A stretch of 52,655 nt of DNA from assembly GCF_001026695.1 (NCBI RefSeq), contig NZ_LDNB01000002.1:8404-61058 (forward strand), in the 5' to 3' direction. The translations under genes were made by a program, and so were the position numbers. This DNA is from Neobacillus vireti (lineage in GTDB: Bacteria; Bacillota; Bacilli; Bacillales; Cytobacillaceae). Shown here piece by piece: positions 26,588 through 36,744 of the stretch. The notes beneath the pieces were generated by a model. The model saw nothing but the letters and a program-made list of their open reading frames with translations. It was not told the origin of the DNA and searched no databases. Each line of letters opens with the position of its first letter. Positions within the stretch are counted from its first letter, which is position 1.

Positions 26588-27205
26588 TTAGGCATTTTTC
26601 ATGATTATGGTTTCAAGCGTATTTGCGACTGATTGGCAGTAGTCAGCAACATCCTCAAGATTTTCGTATATTTCCTTATATTGAATAATACGGATTGGAT
26701 CTTTTTCGATAGTAAATAGATGTTTAATCGATTGTCGTAAAACGTTATCGCATTTTGATTCATAATCTTTAATTTTAATAGCATGTTCACGAATTTTCGG
26801 TAATTTTTTGTTCGATAATAAGTCAACGGCCTTGTCGATTTCATGAACACTGCCATTGATTGCCTCGACAAACTTCAACATAAATTCGTCTGCTTGAGTA
26901 ATCGAGTACATTTCGAATAAGGCAGCACAAGCTTCCAAGCCGTCAAGCACATCGTCCATACTCATGGCTAAGTGGAGGATGTCTTCACGTTCAATTGGAG
27001 TAATAAAGGCATCGTTTAATTCCTTTATTACTTCATGGACATAGCTGTCACCCTTTGTTTCAAGCTCCTTCATTTTCTCAGAAAAAATTTTTAAATCACT
27101 GATATTTTTTAACTTGTATTCTGTAAAGAAATTTGCACTTTCTTTTAAGTTAGTGGAAATATTGCTAAGCAATACCGAGAATTTGTCATTCTTTTTGAAT
27201 GCCAT
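26588..27205 (-). CDS. DUF47 (PhoU-like) partner of the phosphate transporter
   Basis: A protein of 205 residues from ATG 27205, chosen because GGAGGT lies 7 bases before it; the further upstream ATG overlaps that site. It is all-helical and PhoU-like, with TPIEREDILHLAMSMDDVLDGLE characteristic of the family and Asp/Glu positions for metal clusters. Known relatives sit next to PiT transporters and limit phosphate entry. Bases 27206-27569 (about 360) upstream hold no gene I can support, apart from the promoters of the two diverging genes. Confidence 0.9.
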   Translation of the reverse strand: MAFKKNDKFSVLLSNISTNLKESANFFTEYKLKNISDLKIFSEKMKELETKGDSYVHEVIKELNDAFITPIEREDILHLAMSMDDVLDGLEACAALFEMYSITQADEFMLKFVEAINGSVHEIDKAVDLLSNKKLPKIREHAIKIKDYESKCDNVLRQSIKHLFTIEKDPIRIIQYKEIYENLEDVADYCQSVANTLETIIMKNA

Positions 27206-27569
27206 TTGTTGAACCTCCATCGTATATAAAATATGTATGAACTTAAATAGTTTATCTGAAAAATGTCGAAAAAAGATATATCTTAATAAAAAATTTACAT
27301 AAACTTAACATTAGAATATTCCGAATACTTCTTGTTGTTTGACGCATTTTAATTTACTTTTCACCGAGAGTCAGAAATTTATGTATTTAAGTTAATATTA
27401 TCAGGTGTAATGAGCAAAAACATCAATATAGAAATTATGAGTATAAAAAAGAAAATAGGGTATTTTAAAAGTACAGGCAGCAAGAGAAAACCTTTCCACT
27501 ACTGCCTTTGGTTTGTGATATATGCTAATAAATAAGTGAATGGTGAATACTAAAAAGGAGTGTTCTAAT

Positions 27570-27824
27570 ATGAGCTTCATTTGGGCATTAATTGTCGGTG
27601 GAATTATTGGATGGTTAGCAGGGCTTATTGTCGGAAGAAATATTCCGGGTGGCATTATTGGTAATATCATTGCTGGTTTTGTTGGTGCATGGCTCGGAAC
27701 AGCCGTATTAGGAAACTGGGGGCCGCATCTAGCTGACTTTGCGATTATTCCGGCAATTATTGGTGCTGCTGTACTGGTACTTTTGTTAAGCTTCATAATG
27801 CGTGCCTTTAGAAAAACGGATTAA
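27570..27824 (+). CDS. GlsB/YeaQ/YmgE-family stress membrane protein
   Basis: A protein of 84 residues with three hydrophobic segments and glycine-zipper spacing (GGIIGWLAGLIVGRNIPGGIIGN). The start ATG 27570 follows AAGGAG; an upstream in-frame ATG at 27540 has no ribosome site. The family is induced by general stress in several bacteria. The function is not known. Confidence 0.87.
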   Translation: MSFIWALIVGGIIGWLAGLIVGRNIPGGIIGNIIAGFVGAWLGTAVLGNWGPHLADFAIIPAIIGAAVLVLLLSFIMRAFRKTD

Positions 27825-27850
27825 GCATAAATAGGATGGAATATAGAATA

Positions 27851-27871
27851 GCCTCCCAATCGGAGGCTTTT
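27851..27871. terminator. Terminator
   Basis: The stem GCCTCC / GGAGGC is followed by TTTTCT. It sits between two converging genes. Confidence 0.75.
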
Positions 27872-28795
27872 CTATATTGTATATAAATCAATCGGATGAA
27901 ATATCTCTGATAAATCCCTAAATGGTGCAAAGCACTCAATTTTTTCATTTGTAAATGGATGAATAAACTCAATTTTTGCAGCATGAAGTGCCTGTCTTTT
28001 CACAAGTGGCTGCCCACCATATAAAGTATCGCCAATTAAAGGATGTCCAAGGTGGCTCAAATGGACTCTAATTTGGTGTGTTCTTCCTGTCTCAAGCCAG
28101 CATTTTACATAGGAGCGTTGTTTGTTTTGATCTATTTTTAACATTTGAAAGTGGGTAATCGCCTGAGATCCAGACGCTGAAACCCTTCTTCTCGTTCCAT
28201 GATGGCGATCACGGCCAATCGGGGCATTGATTGTTCCTTTTTTTCGCTTTAATAGACCTTGTACCGCTGCAATATAGGTTCTTTTTATTTCCCGTTTTTC
28301 GAGCATTTTGTCAAAAATAGCACCTGCTAATGGATGTTTGGCAAACATAATTGCTCCTGTAGTTTCCCGGTCCAAGCGATGGATTTGGTGAATGTTCCTT
28401 AATTCCCCACCCGCTTGTAAATAAAATGCAGCAGCATTAATAAGGGTATCTGTCTCGGTCTTAGGGTCATTTGGATGAGTGTTCATAAAAGGCGGTTTAT
28501 TTATTATTAACACATGTTCATCCTCAAACAAGACCTCAATTTCAAAGAAATTTGGAATTACTTGTAGTGTTTCTTCCTCAAATAGGTGAATTTGCAGCCT
28601 TGAGCCTGCAGCTAATGGCAAATTCCAATTTGCACGATTTCCATTTACCAGGACCTTATCCTCCATACGGAATATATGTGTTAATTTTTTGGGAGCTTCC
28701 CAAATATGGCGGAATAGCTCGTCTACTGTTTTGCCTTTCCATTCTATTGGGATGATTATTTCAAACCACTCGCCTTTTCGTTTCGTTGTAAGCAT
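27872..28795 (-). CDS. yhcT: RluA-family pseudouridine synthase (YhcT-like)
   Basis: A protein of 307 residues. A degenerate S4-like N-terminal part (about 15-75) is followed by the RluA catalytic domain, with the nucleophile Asp142 in HRLDRETTGAIM and later GRTHQIRVHLSHLGHPLIGD. It converts specific uridines in structured RNA to pseudouridine; the target is unknown. In B. subtilis yhcT is followed by yhcU, and the yhcU homologue here lies next door on the other strand. Confidence 0.88.
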   Translation of the reverse strand: MLTTKRKGEWFEIIIPIEWKGKTVDELFRHIWEAPKKLTHIFRMEDKVLVNGNRANWNLPLAAGSRLQIHLFEEETLQVIPNFFEIEVLFEDEHVLIINKPPFMNTHPNDPKTETDTLINAAAFYLQAGGELRNIHQIHRLDRETTGAIMFAKHPLAGAIFDKMLEKREIKRTYIAAVQGLLKRKKGTINAPIGRDRHHGTRRRVSASGSQAITHFQMLKIDQNKQRSYVKCWLETGRTHQIRVHLSHLGHPLIGDTLYGGQPLVKRQALHAAKIEFIHPFTNEKIECFAPFRDLSEIFHPIDLYTI

Positions 28796-28908
28796 TCATC
28801 ACACATCCCTCTAGTTTCTATTAATTACCACCGTTTAACCACGCTTAGTTATGTTATTCTTATCTATATAATACGACAGAAAAAAGGGATGGCAAAGGTG
28901 GGTTACAA

Positions 28909-29295
28909 GTGAAAATTGTTTTTGCCTCGATACCAAGTCAGAAAGAAGAAATTAATGGACTGGTGAGGTATATTTATTCCAATATTTTTCCGAACTTTTT
29001 TAGTGATGAGGAAATCCGTCAATTTGAAGAATTAAAGGTATTGCTTCCTTCTGAAGATTTTAACACATTGAAAGACGCTTTTCAGGTGATGACAAGTATG
29101 CAAACGTTAATATCCATTCTCGAATCTTCTCCCTTGGCTGAACAATATGAAGCTGTATTTAACAAGAATGTAGCAACACTTAAGGAATTCGGCTTGTTTT
29201 TTCCATTTGAATTTGAACAATTTGTAGAAGCAAAGTGTATGAAAAATCCGATGCTAAGCATTTACACAAAGGCTGACAATGAGTTGATTATATAG
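28909..29295 (+). CDS. yhcU: YhcU-like protein (DUF5365)
   Basis: A protein of 128 residues starting GTG 28909 behind AAAGGTGGG. The opening MKIVFASIPSQKEEI and LVRYIYSNIFPNFFSDEEI resemble B. subtilis YhcU, and the neighbour is yhcT-like, which supports the name. Acidic, helical and soluble; the function is unknown. A strong terminator follows. Confidence 0.75.
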   Translation: MKIVFASIPSQKEEINGLVRYIYSNIFPNFFSDEEIRQFEELKVLLPSEDFNTLKDAFQVMTSMQTLISILESSPLAEQYEAVFNKNVATLKEFGLFFPFEFEQFVEAKCMKNPMLSIYTKADNELII

Positions 29296-29305
29296 AAAAA
29301 CCTTC

Positions 29306-29328
29306 GCCTGTTTACAGGCTTTTTTTTA
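29306..29328 (+). terminator. Terminator after the yhcU-like gene
   Basis: The stem GCCTG / CAGGC with a four-base loop is followed by eight T residues. Confidence 0.85.
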
Positions 29329-29486
29329 TTTCTTCTCTTAAACATAGTGTTTTTGAGGTATGATAGGATGTGAGTTGTTTCACTTGCCTGCAAAAATTGT
29401 CGGTTTATTTCTGGTGGTTTTTGAAGGAGTAACAAACTAAAACTTAGAAACAATATATAGGATAGAGAAATAGGAGGGGACCCCTT

Positions 29487-31232
29487 TTGAATTGGAAAGT
29501 TGTTGCAAACAGTTGGAATGAATTTGCTGGATTGGATCAAGAACTAAAAAATCAATTAGAAGAAATGAAAACGGATGAAAAGCAGTTAGAAGAGTCTTTT
29601 TATAAGAATCTTGAATTTGGAACGGGCGGTATGCGTGGTGAAATAGGCGCAGGTACAAACCGAATGAATATTTACACTGTCCGCAAGGCTTCTGCCGGCC
29701 TGGCAGCATACATAGAAGAAAGTGGAATGGAAGCAAAACGACGAGGTGTTGTTATTGCCTATGATTCACGTCATAAATCACCGGAATTTGCGTTGGAGGC
29801 TGCTAAGACACTGGCAACAAGAGGGATTCAAACCTATTTGTTTGATGAACTAAGACCGACACCGGAATTATCCTTTGCCTTAAGATACTTACATGCTTTT
29901 TCAGGCATCGTCATTACAGCCAGTCATAATCCGCCCGAATATAATGGCTATAAGGTTTATGGTCCCGATGGCGGGCAGCTGACGCCTAAGGCAGCAGATA
30001 TTGTTATTACTAAGGTAAATGAAATCGAGAATGAATTAGTCATCGAGGTAGACAGTGAAGAAAAGCTAAGAGGCTTAGGTTTAATTAAAACCATTGGTTC
30101 AGACATTGACCAAGTTTATATTGAAAAATTAAAGACCATCTCTCTGAATCCGAATCTTGCTGAGGAAACCGATATTCATGTTGTCTTTACACCATTACAT
30201 GGAACGGCAAATAAACTTGTCCGTGCTGGTCTTGCCGAATTAGGCTATAACAATGTAACAGTCGTCAAAGAACAAGAACTTCCAGACCCGGAATTTTCAA
30301 CGGTAAAAAGTCCAAACCCAGAAGAACATGCTGCCTTTGAATTGGCCATTCGCGACGGTAAAGAAGTTGGAGCTGACCTTTTAATTGCGACGGATCCTGA
30401 TGCTGACCGCCTGGGTATTGCGGTTCTTAATGATGAGGGCGAATATGTTGTTCTTACAGGCAATCAAACAGGAGCGTTATTACTGGATTATCTTCTTACT
30501 CAGAAACAGCAAAAAGGCATATTGCCAGCAAATGCGGTTGTGTTAAAGACAATCGTTACATCTGAGATAGGAAGAAGAATTGCTTCGGCCTATCAATTAG
30601 AAACGGTTGATGTATTAACAGGCTTTAAATTTATTGCGGAAAAAATTAAGGAGTATGAAGAAAATGGTGACCATACCTTCCTGTTTGGTTATGAAGAGTC
30701 TTACGGCTACTTAATCGGTGACTTTGCCCGTGATAAGGATGCCATCCAGGCTTCACTTTTAGCTACAGAAGTTTGTGCTTATTATAAAAAACAAGGCATG
30801 TCCCTCTATCAAGGGCTGATGCAAGTTTTTAATAAATATGGTTATTATCAGGAAGGCCTTCGTTCTTTAACTTTAAAAGGAAAAGAAGGAGCAGAAATGA
30901 TTCAACGGATTTTAGCTTCCTTCCGAGCGGAGCCTCTCACTAGCCTAGGATCTTTCATAACGGATATAACAGAAGATTATTTAACAGGCCTTCGGGTTAG
31001 GAATGATAAAGAGGAAAAAATTGATTTACCGAAATCGAATGTTTTAAAATATATTTTTGAAGACGGTTCATGGGTGTGTCTAAGACCATCAGGAACTGAA
31101 CCAAAAGTGAAATTTTACTTTGGGGTGAACGATAACAGCTTGGAAGAAAGTAAAACGAAACTGCTTGCGATTGAAAAAGCGTTTATGAAGCTTGTGGAAC
31201 AAAAAATTGAAATGGTTCAAGAGAATAAATAA
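29487..31232 (+). CDS. pgcA: Phosphoglucomutase/phosphomannomutase
   Basis: Interconverts glucose-6-P and glucose-1-P for UDP-glucose, and so for glucolipids and teichoic acid decoration. The 581 residues equal the length of B. subtilis PgcA (YhxB). The phosphoserine loop reads [14 protein letters not shown], the metal loop DPDADRLG, the sugar loop GYEESYGY, and the phosphate site [10 protein letters not shown]. The start is TTG 29487, six bases after AGGAGGGG. Gene order with yhcT, yhcU and yhdB recalls the B. subtilis region. Confidence 0.95.
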   Translation: MNWKVVANSWNEFAGLDQELKNQLEEMKTDEKQLEESFYKNLEFGTGGMRGEIGAGTNRMNIYTVRKASAGLAAYIEESGMEAKRRGVVIAYDSRHKSPEFALEAAKTLATRGIQTYLFDELRPTPELSFALRYLHAFSGIVITASHNPPEYNGYKVYGPDGGQLTPKAADIVITKVNEIENELVIEVDSEEKLRGLGLIKTIGSDIDQVYIEKLKTISLNPNLAEETDIHVVFTPLHGTANKLVRAGLAELGYNNVTVVKEQELPDPEFSTVKSPNPEEHAAFELAIRDGKEVGADLLIATDPDADRLGIAVLNDEGEYVVLTGNQTGALLLDYLLTQKQQKGILPANAVVLKTIVTSEIGRRIASAYQLETVDVLTGFKFIAEKIKEYEENGDHTFLFGYEESYGYLIGDFARDKDAIQASLLATEVCAYYKKQGMSLYQGLMQVFNKYGYYQEGLRSLTLKGKEGAEMIQRILASFRAEPLTSLGSFITDITEDYLTGLRVRNDKEEKIDLPKSNVLKYIFEDGSWVCLRPSGTEPKVKFYFGVNDNSLEESKTKLLAIEKAFMKLVEQKIEMVQENK

Positions 31233-31297
31233 ATCATCCATTTAGCCAATTGCGGAGTATACGTCCATCGAAATGGCTTGGTGAATGGTTAGTTAAA

Positions 31298-31330
31298 ACG
31301 GCTTCCAACTAAGGAAGCCGTTTTTTTTTG
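31298..31330 (+). terminator. Terminator after pgcA
   Basis: A perfect 9-bp stem ACGGCTTCC / GGAAGCCGT, followed by nine T residues. Confidence 0.92.
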
Positions 31331-31394
31331 TGGTGGAATTCTTTGCCCCGGTTGTAAATAATTTTCTAAACAAATTCTGTATCCACTTGTTTTT

Positions 31395-31649
31395 TCAGGA
31401 AAGACTATACATCGGTACTCCATTTTCATTTGGTTCAACGGTTTCGTTAGCATGGTCGATGTAACGAAGAAGATTATAAAGTTTCGTCTCAATCACAGTG
31501 TAGTCACGTTCAAAATTGTAGGCGTGCAGGAATTGTTCGATTCTTTTCGATAAAAACTGGTCTTTTGTCCGTACCATTAAAATCAGTAAATTGTCCCATT
31601 CAGAACGGTGCGTATAGTACAACGCCCGGTCGTAATCCATTTTATTCAT
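31395..31649 (-). CDS. yhdB: YhdB-like protein
   Basis: A protein of 84 residues, opening MNKMDYDRALYYTHRSEWDNLL. It resembles B. subtilis YhdB in length and sequence, as far as I can recall it. AAGGAGGAG lies about 12 bases before the ATG, slightly far. Soluble, charged and helical, of unknown function. It is divergent from spoVR; the 259 bases between hold the promoters and nothing else clear. Confidence 0.72.
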   Translation of the reverse strand: MNKMDYDRALYYTHRSEWDNLLILMVRTKDQFLSKRIEQFLHAYNFERDYTVIETKLYNLLRYIDHANETVEPNENGVPMYSLS

Positions 31650-31908
31650 ATGTTTTTCTCTCCTCCTTATTAGGAGTTGAGATTATTGTATGACATTCTG
31701 CAATTAACTTTCACAGAAAATGTTGGACAATCAATGTTAGCGCTGTTTTCAACATTTACCTGTATAATTTGATGGTTCTATTGCTTGCAGCAGAAGCGAA
31801 AAAATACCCTTGAATGAAACAACATGGGTACTGGAAAAATAGTCATAGTTTACATCATTCCCTTGATTACTTCATACATTGTGATAAGAAGAAAAGGGGG
31901 AATGGCTA

Positions 31909-33321
31909 ATGAATGTTGAAGGGCGAAAATCACTTGAATACGCGATTAGTGAAATTACTGAAATAGCAACCGGCTTTGGATTAGATTTTTATCCGATGCG
32001 CTATGAAATCTGTCCTGCAGAAATCATTTATACGTTCGGTGCCTATGGAATGCCGACCCGATTTTCCCATTGGAGCTTTGGGAAGCAATTTCACAAAATG
32101 AAACTCCACTATGATCTAGGTCTTAGCAAAATTTATGAACTTGTTATTAACTCGAATCCGTGTTATGCATTCTTATTAGATTCGAATTCGTTGATTCAAA
32201 ACAAACTCATTGTGGCTCACGTATTAGCGCATTGTGATTTCTTCAAAAATAACGTCCGCTTTCAAAATACGAAGCGGGATATGGTCGAAAGTATGGCGGC
32301 CACTGCTGAACGAATCCATCAATATGAAATTCAATACGGTAAAAAGGAAGTAGAAACCTTCCTTGATGCTGTATTAGCGATTGATGAGCATATCGATCCA
32401 TCTCTTATGAGACCTAAACTATCCTGGTCGATTGGCGATGATGAGGAAGAAGATCAAGAATACCAAGCGGTAACACCATATGATGATCTTTGGAAGCTGG
32501 ATGAAAAAGAAAAGCAGGAAACTAATCAACCGAGGAAGAAGAAATTTCCACCACGGCCAGAAAAGGATTTATTGTTATTCATTGAAACGTACAGCAGGGA
32601 GCTTGATGATTGGCAGAGAGACATCTTGACAATGATGCGTGAGGAAATGCTCTACTTTTGGCCTCAGCTTGAAACGAAAATCATGAACGAAGGCTGGGCT
32701 TCGTATTGGCATCAACGGATATTAAGGGAATTGGATTTAACGAGCGGAGAAGCAATTGAATTCGCCAAATTGAATGCTGGAGTTGTTCAGCCGTCAAAAA
32801 CAGGGATAAACCCCTATTATCTCGGCATCAAAATCTTTGAGGATATCGAAGAGCGGTATGACAACCCAACCGAAGAAATGAAGCAAAGAGGCGTCGAGCC
32901 CGGCTCAGGCAGAGAAAAAATGTTCGAGGTTCGTGAGGTTGAATCGGATATTTCTTTTCTCCGGAATTACTTAAATAAGGACCTGGTGATGCGGGAAGAT
33001 ATGTATCTTTTCCAGAAACAAGTCCGGGATTATAAAATCATCGACAAAGAATGGGAGCATATCCGCGACCAGCTTGTGAATATGCGGGTAAACGGTGGAT
33101 TTCCTTACATCACCGTCAATGATGGTGACTACATGAAAAACGGCGAGCTTTACCTGAAGCACTGGTATGAAGGTGTGGAACTGGATGTGAAATATCTTGA
33201 AAAAGTGCTGCCATATATCCAGCAGCTTTGGGGCAGACCAGTCCATATCGAAACGATGATAGAAGAAAGAAGAATGCTGTTTACCTACGACAGCAAAAGC
33301 GTCCATCGGAAATATTTATAA
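31909..33321 (+). CDS. spoVR: Stage V sporulation protein SpoVR
   Basis: A protein of 470 residues, as expected for SpoVR/YcgB. It carries the family hallmarks: a [12 protein letters not shown] segment, [14 protein letters not shown] and [14 protein letters not shown] in the second half. SpoVR is needed for normal spore cortex formation. In many bacteria it is coexpressed with PrkA and YhbH, and the yhbH homologue lies 30 kb away at 250-1416. A spaced GGGGG site precedes the ATG. The repeat of family A begins directly after its stop codon. Confidence 0.94.
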   Translation: MNVEGRKSLEYAISEITEIATGFGLDFYPMRYEICPAEIIYTFGAYGMPTRFSHWSFGKQFHKMKLHYDLGLSKIYELVINSNPCYAFLLDSNSLIQNKLIVAHVLAHCDFFKNNVRFQNTKRDMVESMAATAERIHQYEIQYGKKEVETFLDAVLAIDEHIDPSLMRPKLSWSIGDDEEEDQEYQAVTPYDDLWKLDEKEKQETNQPRKKKFPPRPEKDLLLFIETYSRELDDWQRDILTMMREEMLYFWPQLETKIMNEGWASYWHQRILRELDLTSGEAIEFAKLNAGVVQPSKTGINPYYLGIKIFEDIEERYDNPTEEMKQRGVEPGSGREKMFEVREVESDISFLRNYLNKDLVMREDMYLFQKQVRDYKIIDKEWEHIRDQLVNMRVNGGFPYITVNDGDYMKNGELYLKHWYEGVELDVKYLEKVLPYIQQLWGRPVHIETMIEERRMLFTYDSKSVHRKYL

Positions 33322-33487
33322 GAAAAGTGCAAGCGCCCTGGTCAGCGGCGTATGGCCTGGAGCGCTCCAACTGAGATAAAGGAAACACGGAGAGCAGAGC
33401 GCATCCGATGTTGACTTATCGTAGGGCGGAGAGCGAAGGACACTAGCTGCTAGGGCGCTGGAGCTGGACAATTCTCGAAGTCGAAAT
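33322..33487 (+). repeat. Dispersed repeat, family A (long copy)
   Basis: 166 bases from GAAAAGTGCAAGCGCCCTGG to GGGCGCTGGAGCTGGACAAT and TTCTCGAAGTC. It is the longest member in the window and contains the whole of the piece seen in reverse at 1-64. It has GC-rich, partly palindromic ends and no credible coding. Confidence 0.88.
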
Positions 33488-33508
33488 TTTCTTTCTTATC
33501 TTATAACA

Positions 33509-33560
33509 AAAAGAGGATATCCCTACAGGGTAAAAACCCCTGCTGGGACATCCTCTTTTC
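33509..33560. terminator. Terminator between spoVR and ald
   Basis: A long stem, AAGAGGAT.TCCC..CAGGGG paired with CCCCTG.TGGGA.ATCCTCTT, with T and A runs on its two sides. Confidence 0.9.
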
Positions 33561-33563
33561 TTA

Positions 33564-34697
33564 TTAAATAGCAGCTAGTTCTTTTTCTAATGCTTTTTCT
33601 ACAGGTACATATTCATACCCTAGATCTTTTGCTACCGCTTCATAGGTGATTTCTCCACCCGCTGCGTTAACGCCAAGCAATAAAGCTGCGTTTTCGGTGA
33701 TGGCTTTGAAAATCCCTTTATTGGCGATTTGCAATGCGTACGGAACCGTAACATTTGTTAGTGCAATTGTTGATGTTCTAGGTACGGCCCCAGGCATATT
33801 GGCTACAGAATAGTGGACAACCCCGTGTTTGATAAATGTAGGGTTATCATGAGTTGTAATGTGATCGCAGGTTTCAACAATTCCCCCTTGGTCAATAGCA
33901 ACATCAACAATAACAGAACCTGGTTTCATTATCTTAACCATTGCTTCCTTAACAAGTTTAGGGGCTTTAGCACCAGGAATCAATACAGCTCCGATTAGCA
34001 GATCAGCTTCCTCCACTGCTTCCGCGATGTTCAAAGGATTAGACATCAATGTTTTGATTTGATTTCCGAAAATATCGTCAAGCTGGCGTAGACGTTCAGC
34101 ACTCAGGTCAATTATGGTAACATCAGCGCCTAAACCGATAGCCATTTTAGCAGCGTTTGTACCAACAATCCCACCACCGATAATGGTTACTTTCCCACGG
34201 TTAACCCCTGGAACACCTGCTAGCAATATTCCTTGACCGCCATTATTTTTTTGCAAGAACTGGGCACCGATTTGGGCAGCCATCCTGCCGGCAACTTCAC
34301 TCATTGGGGTTAGAAGTGGAAGAGTCTTGTTTATGGCCACTGTTTCATACGCAACAGCGATAACTCCTTTTTCTTTTAATGCTTGTGCAAGTGCTGGCTC
34401 GGCAGCAAGGTGTAAGTATGTAAATAGAATTAAGCCTGGGCGGAAATATTGATACTCACTTGAAAGTGGTTCTTTCACCTTCATAATCATATCTGCTTTT
34501 GCCCAAACTGTTGCAGCACTATCAATAATCTCGGCACCGGCATTAATATAATCTTCATTTGTGAAACCGCTTCCAATTCCAGCGTCTTTTTCTACAATTA
34601 CTTTATGTCCGACCGTCAAAAATGAAACAACACCAGCAGGCGTAAGCGCCACACGATTTTCATTATTTTTAATTTCTTTAGGTATTCCAATTAACAT
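33564..34697 (-). CDS. ald: Alanine dehydrogenase
   Basis: Oxidises L-alanine to pyruvate and ammonia with NAD+, needed for alanine use and normal sporulation in B. subtilis. The protein has 377 residues (B. subtilis 378) with [20 protein letters not shown], the NAD-binding [21 protein letters not shown] and [18 protein letters not shown] precedes the ATG. It is monocistronic, with its own terminator. Confidence 0.96.
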   Translation of the reverse strand: MLIGIPKEIKNNENRVALTPAGVVSFLTVGHKVIVEKDAGIGSGFTNEDYINAGAEIIDSAATVWAKADMIMKVKEPLSSEYQYFRPGLILFTYLHLAAEPALAQALKEKGVIAVAYETVAINKTLPLLTPMSEVAGRMAAQIGAQFLQKNNGGQGILLAGVPGVNRGKVTIIGGGIVGTNAAKMAIGLGADVTIIDLSAERLRQLDDIFGNQIKTLMSNPLNIAEAVEEADLLIGAVLIPGAKAPKLVKEAMVKIMKPGSVIVDVAIDQGGIVETCDHITTHDNPTFIKHGVVHYSVANMPGAVPRTSTIALTNVTVPYALQIANKGIFKAITENAALLLGVNAAGGEITYEAVAKDLGYEYVPVEKALEKELAAI

Positions 34698-34879
34698 GCT
34701 AATTCCTCCCCCTAAAACGTTAAAATAATGTTGCTATAGCTAAAGTATATCATATTTTTGGAGCTTTTAATGCAGGATTTTCGTATATTTAATTCTTGGA
34801 TAAAGAAACTCGGTCAAAAAGCTTAGATTTTTCATTATTCCATATACTAAAATGGTATAAGTAAAGGAGGTCTGGAAGG

Positions 34880-35698
34880 ATGAAAAAAATTACTGCATTG
34901 ATAAGTGCTGCTGTTTTATCCCTTTCACTAGCCGGCATTAGTGCATGTGCACAGACGGTGACAAGTTCAACCGCCAGCATGGCAGAACAAAACACGATGT
35001 CCGTTCTCTGGTATCAAACATCAGGGGAAGCTAAAGCTTTATATTACCAAGGCTACAACGTAGGAAAAATGAGGTTAGACGAAATCTTGAATAATTGGGA
35101 CAAGAATAAACAGCTAAAACCAGCAATTGTTCTTGATTTGGACGAAACGGTGATCGATAATAGTCCGCTTTTTGCCGGGAAAATCGTATCAGGAGAGAAC
35201 TATCCGTTAAATTGGAGTAAATGGGAAGACAGGGCAGCAGCAAAGCCATTGCCAGGAGCATTAGAATTTCTAAACTATGCCGATTCAAAGGGTGTTGCTA
35301 TTTTCTACATTACTAACCGAAAAGAAGCAAAAAAAGCAATAACCATTAAAAATTTGCAGGCTGTCGGTGTACCACAGGCAACTCCCGACCATGTGTTTTT
35401 AAAACAAAAAGGTGAAAGCGGGAAAGAAAATAGGCGTCAGCAAGTTGCTAAAACCAATGAAATCGTGCTTTTATTTGGTGATAATTTAGGGGATTTTAGT
35501 GGATTTGACGAGTTATCGGTATCTGGAAGAATAGATGCTGTAACAAAACACAAAGAAGAATTCGGAAGAAAACTTATTGTGTTTCCTAACCCGATGTATG
35601 GGGATTGGGAAGGGGCAATCTATAATCACGACTCGAGCAAATCTGTTGATGAAAGACTGAAACTTAGGAAGGAAAGCTTACAGCCATTTCAGCCATAA
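34880..35698 (+). CDS. Acid phosphatase/5'-nucleotidase, lipoprotein e(P4) family
   Basis: A protein of 272 residues. The lipobox GISAC with Cys23 anchors it outside the membrane. The HAD (class C acid phosphatase) motif DLDETVIDN has catalytic Asp86 and Asp88; FYITNRKE and LFGDNLGDF give the remaining motifs. Relatives release phosphate from nucleoside monophosphates or NADP at the cell surface. Single gene, with a strong terminator. Confidence 0.92.
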   Translation: MKKITALISAAVLSLSLAGISACAQTVTSSTASMAEQNTMSVLWYQTSGEAKALYYQGYNVGKMRLDEILNNWDKNKQLKPAIVLDLDETVIDNSPLFAGKIVSGENYPLNWSKWEDRAAAKPLPGALEFLNYADSKGVAIFYITNRKEAKKAITIKNLQAVGVPQATPDHVFLKQKGESGKENRRQQVAKTNEIVLLFGDNLGDFSGFDELSVSGRIDAVTKHKEEFGRKLIVFPNPMYGDWEGAIYNHDSSKSVDERLKLRKESLQPFQP

Positions 35699-35706
35699 AC
35701 AATGAT

Positions 35707-35740
35707 ACTGCCGCCAAAAATTAGCGGCAGTTTTTTTCTA
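35707..35740 (+). terminator. Terminator after the e(P4) gene
   Basis: The stem ACTGCCGC / GCGGCAGT is followed by seven T residues. Confidence 0.9.
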
Positions 35741-35850
35741 ATAAATGGTTGGATTATATTTTCTTAACCAATACCATATTTTTCGTTGGACGAAATAAAA
35801 GAATCCGAGTATAGTAGTTAACATGAGTTTTTAGGGTTAGGGGGACTACT

Positions 35851-36732
35851 ATGTTTGGTATCTCATTACCGCAATCATTTTACCAAATGAATACCATTTT
35901 CATTTCTATCCTTATTGAAGCCTTACCGTTTGTGACTCTCGGAGTTATCATCTCAGGAATCATACAAATATTTGTTACAGAGGATATGATTGCAAAAATC
36001 ATGCCTAAGAACCGAATTCTTGCTGTCATCTTTGCAACATTTATGGGGATCTTATTTCCTTCTTGTGAATGTGGGATTGTACCGATTGTCAGTCGTCTTG
36101 TGTCAAAAGGAGTACCAATTTCTGCAGGGATTGCCTTTATGCTAACGGCACCCATTATTAATCCAGTTGTTTTATTTGCTACGTATATTGCATTCGGTAG
36201 TGATTGGAAAATTGCCGTGTACCGCTCGATTGGAGCAATCGCAGTTGCACTTGTTGTAGGAATTTTCATTGCTTATGGTTATAAAGGAAATCCTTTCAAA
36301 GAACAACATGATCACCATCACCATGAAAAAACAAGCTTTTGGAAGAAGGTTTGGCAGACTTTAGAACATGCAGTTGCAGAATTCTTCTCTATGGGTAAAT
36401 ATTTAATTATCGGATCACTAATTGCTGCTGCTGTTCAAACATATGTGAAAACTTCCGTACTCGTATCTATTGGTCAAGGTCCAGTATCATCATCGCTTGT
36501 GATGATGTTCTTATCCTTTATCTTATCGTTATGCTCGGAAGCAGATGCATTTATTGCTTCATCTTTCAGAACCACATTTGCTACGGGTTCTTTGTTGGCC
36601 TTTTTAATATTCGGGCCAATGGTTGATATTAAGAATTTATTGATGATGCTTGCAGCGTTTAAAAAACGGCTTGTGTTTATGATTGTTGGCGGAGTTACGG
36701 TTTGTGTATTTGTATACTCTTTATTGTTTTAA
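35851..36732 (+). CDS. ycgR: Permease of the YcgR/DUF318 family
   Basis: A protein of 293 residues with about eight transmembrane helices. The family motif FPSCECGIVPIVSRL with two cysteines lies in the first half, and LMLTAPIINPV-like and LCSEADAFIASSF segments follow. A cytoplasmic loop near residue 152 carries EQHDHHHHEK, a likely metal site. DUF318 permeases are suspected metal or sulfur-compound transporters. The partner YcgQ follows after 12 bases. Confidence 0.87.
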   Translation: MFGISLPQSFYQMNTIFISILIEALPFVTLGVIISGIIQIFVTEDMIAKIMPKNRILAVIFATFMGILFPSCECGIVPIVSRLVSKGVPISAGIAFMLTAPIINPVVLFATYIAFGSDWKIAVYRSIGAIAVALVVGIFIAYGYKGNPFKEQHDHHHHEKTSFWKKVWQTLEHAVAEFFSMGKYLIIGSLIAAAVQTYVKTSVLVSIGQGPVSSSLVMMFLSFILSLCSEADAFIASSFRTTFATGSLLAFLIFGPMVDIKNLLMMLAAFKKRLVFMIVGGVTVCVFVYSLLF

Positions 36733-36744
36733 GGAGTTGGTACT

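Noticed and set aside
27401..27796. 131-codon minus-strand frame antisense to the GlsB/YeaQ gene
   Set aside because: Pro/Ile-rich shadow without a ribosome site; the plus-strand glycine-zipper protein is the real gene.
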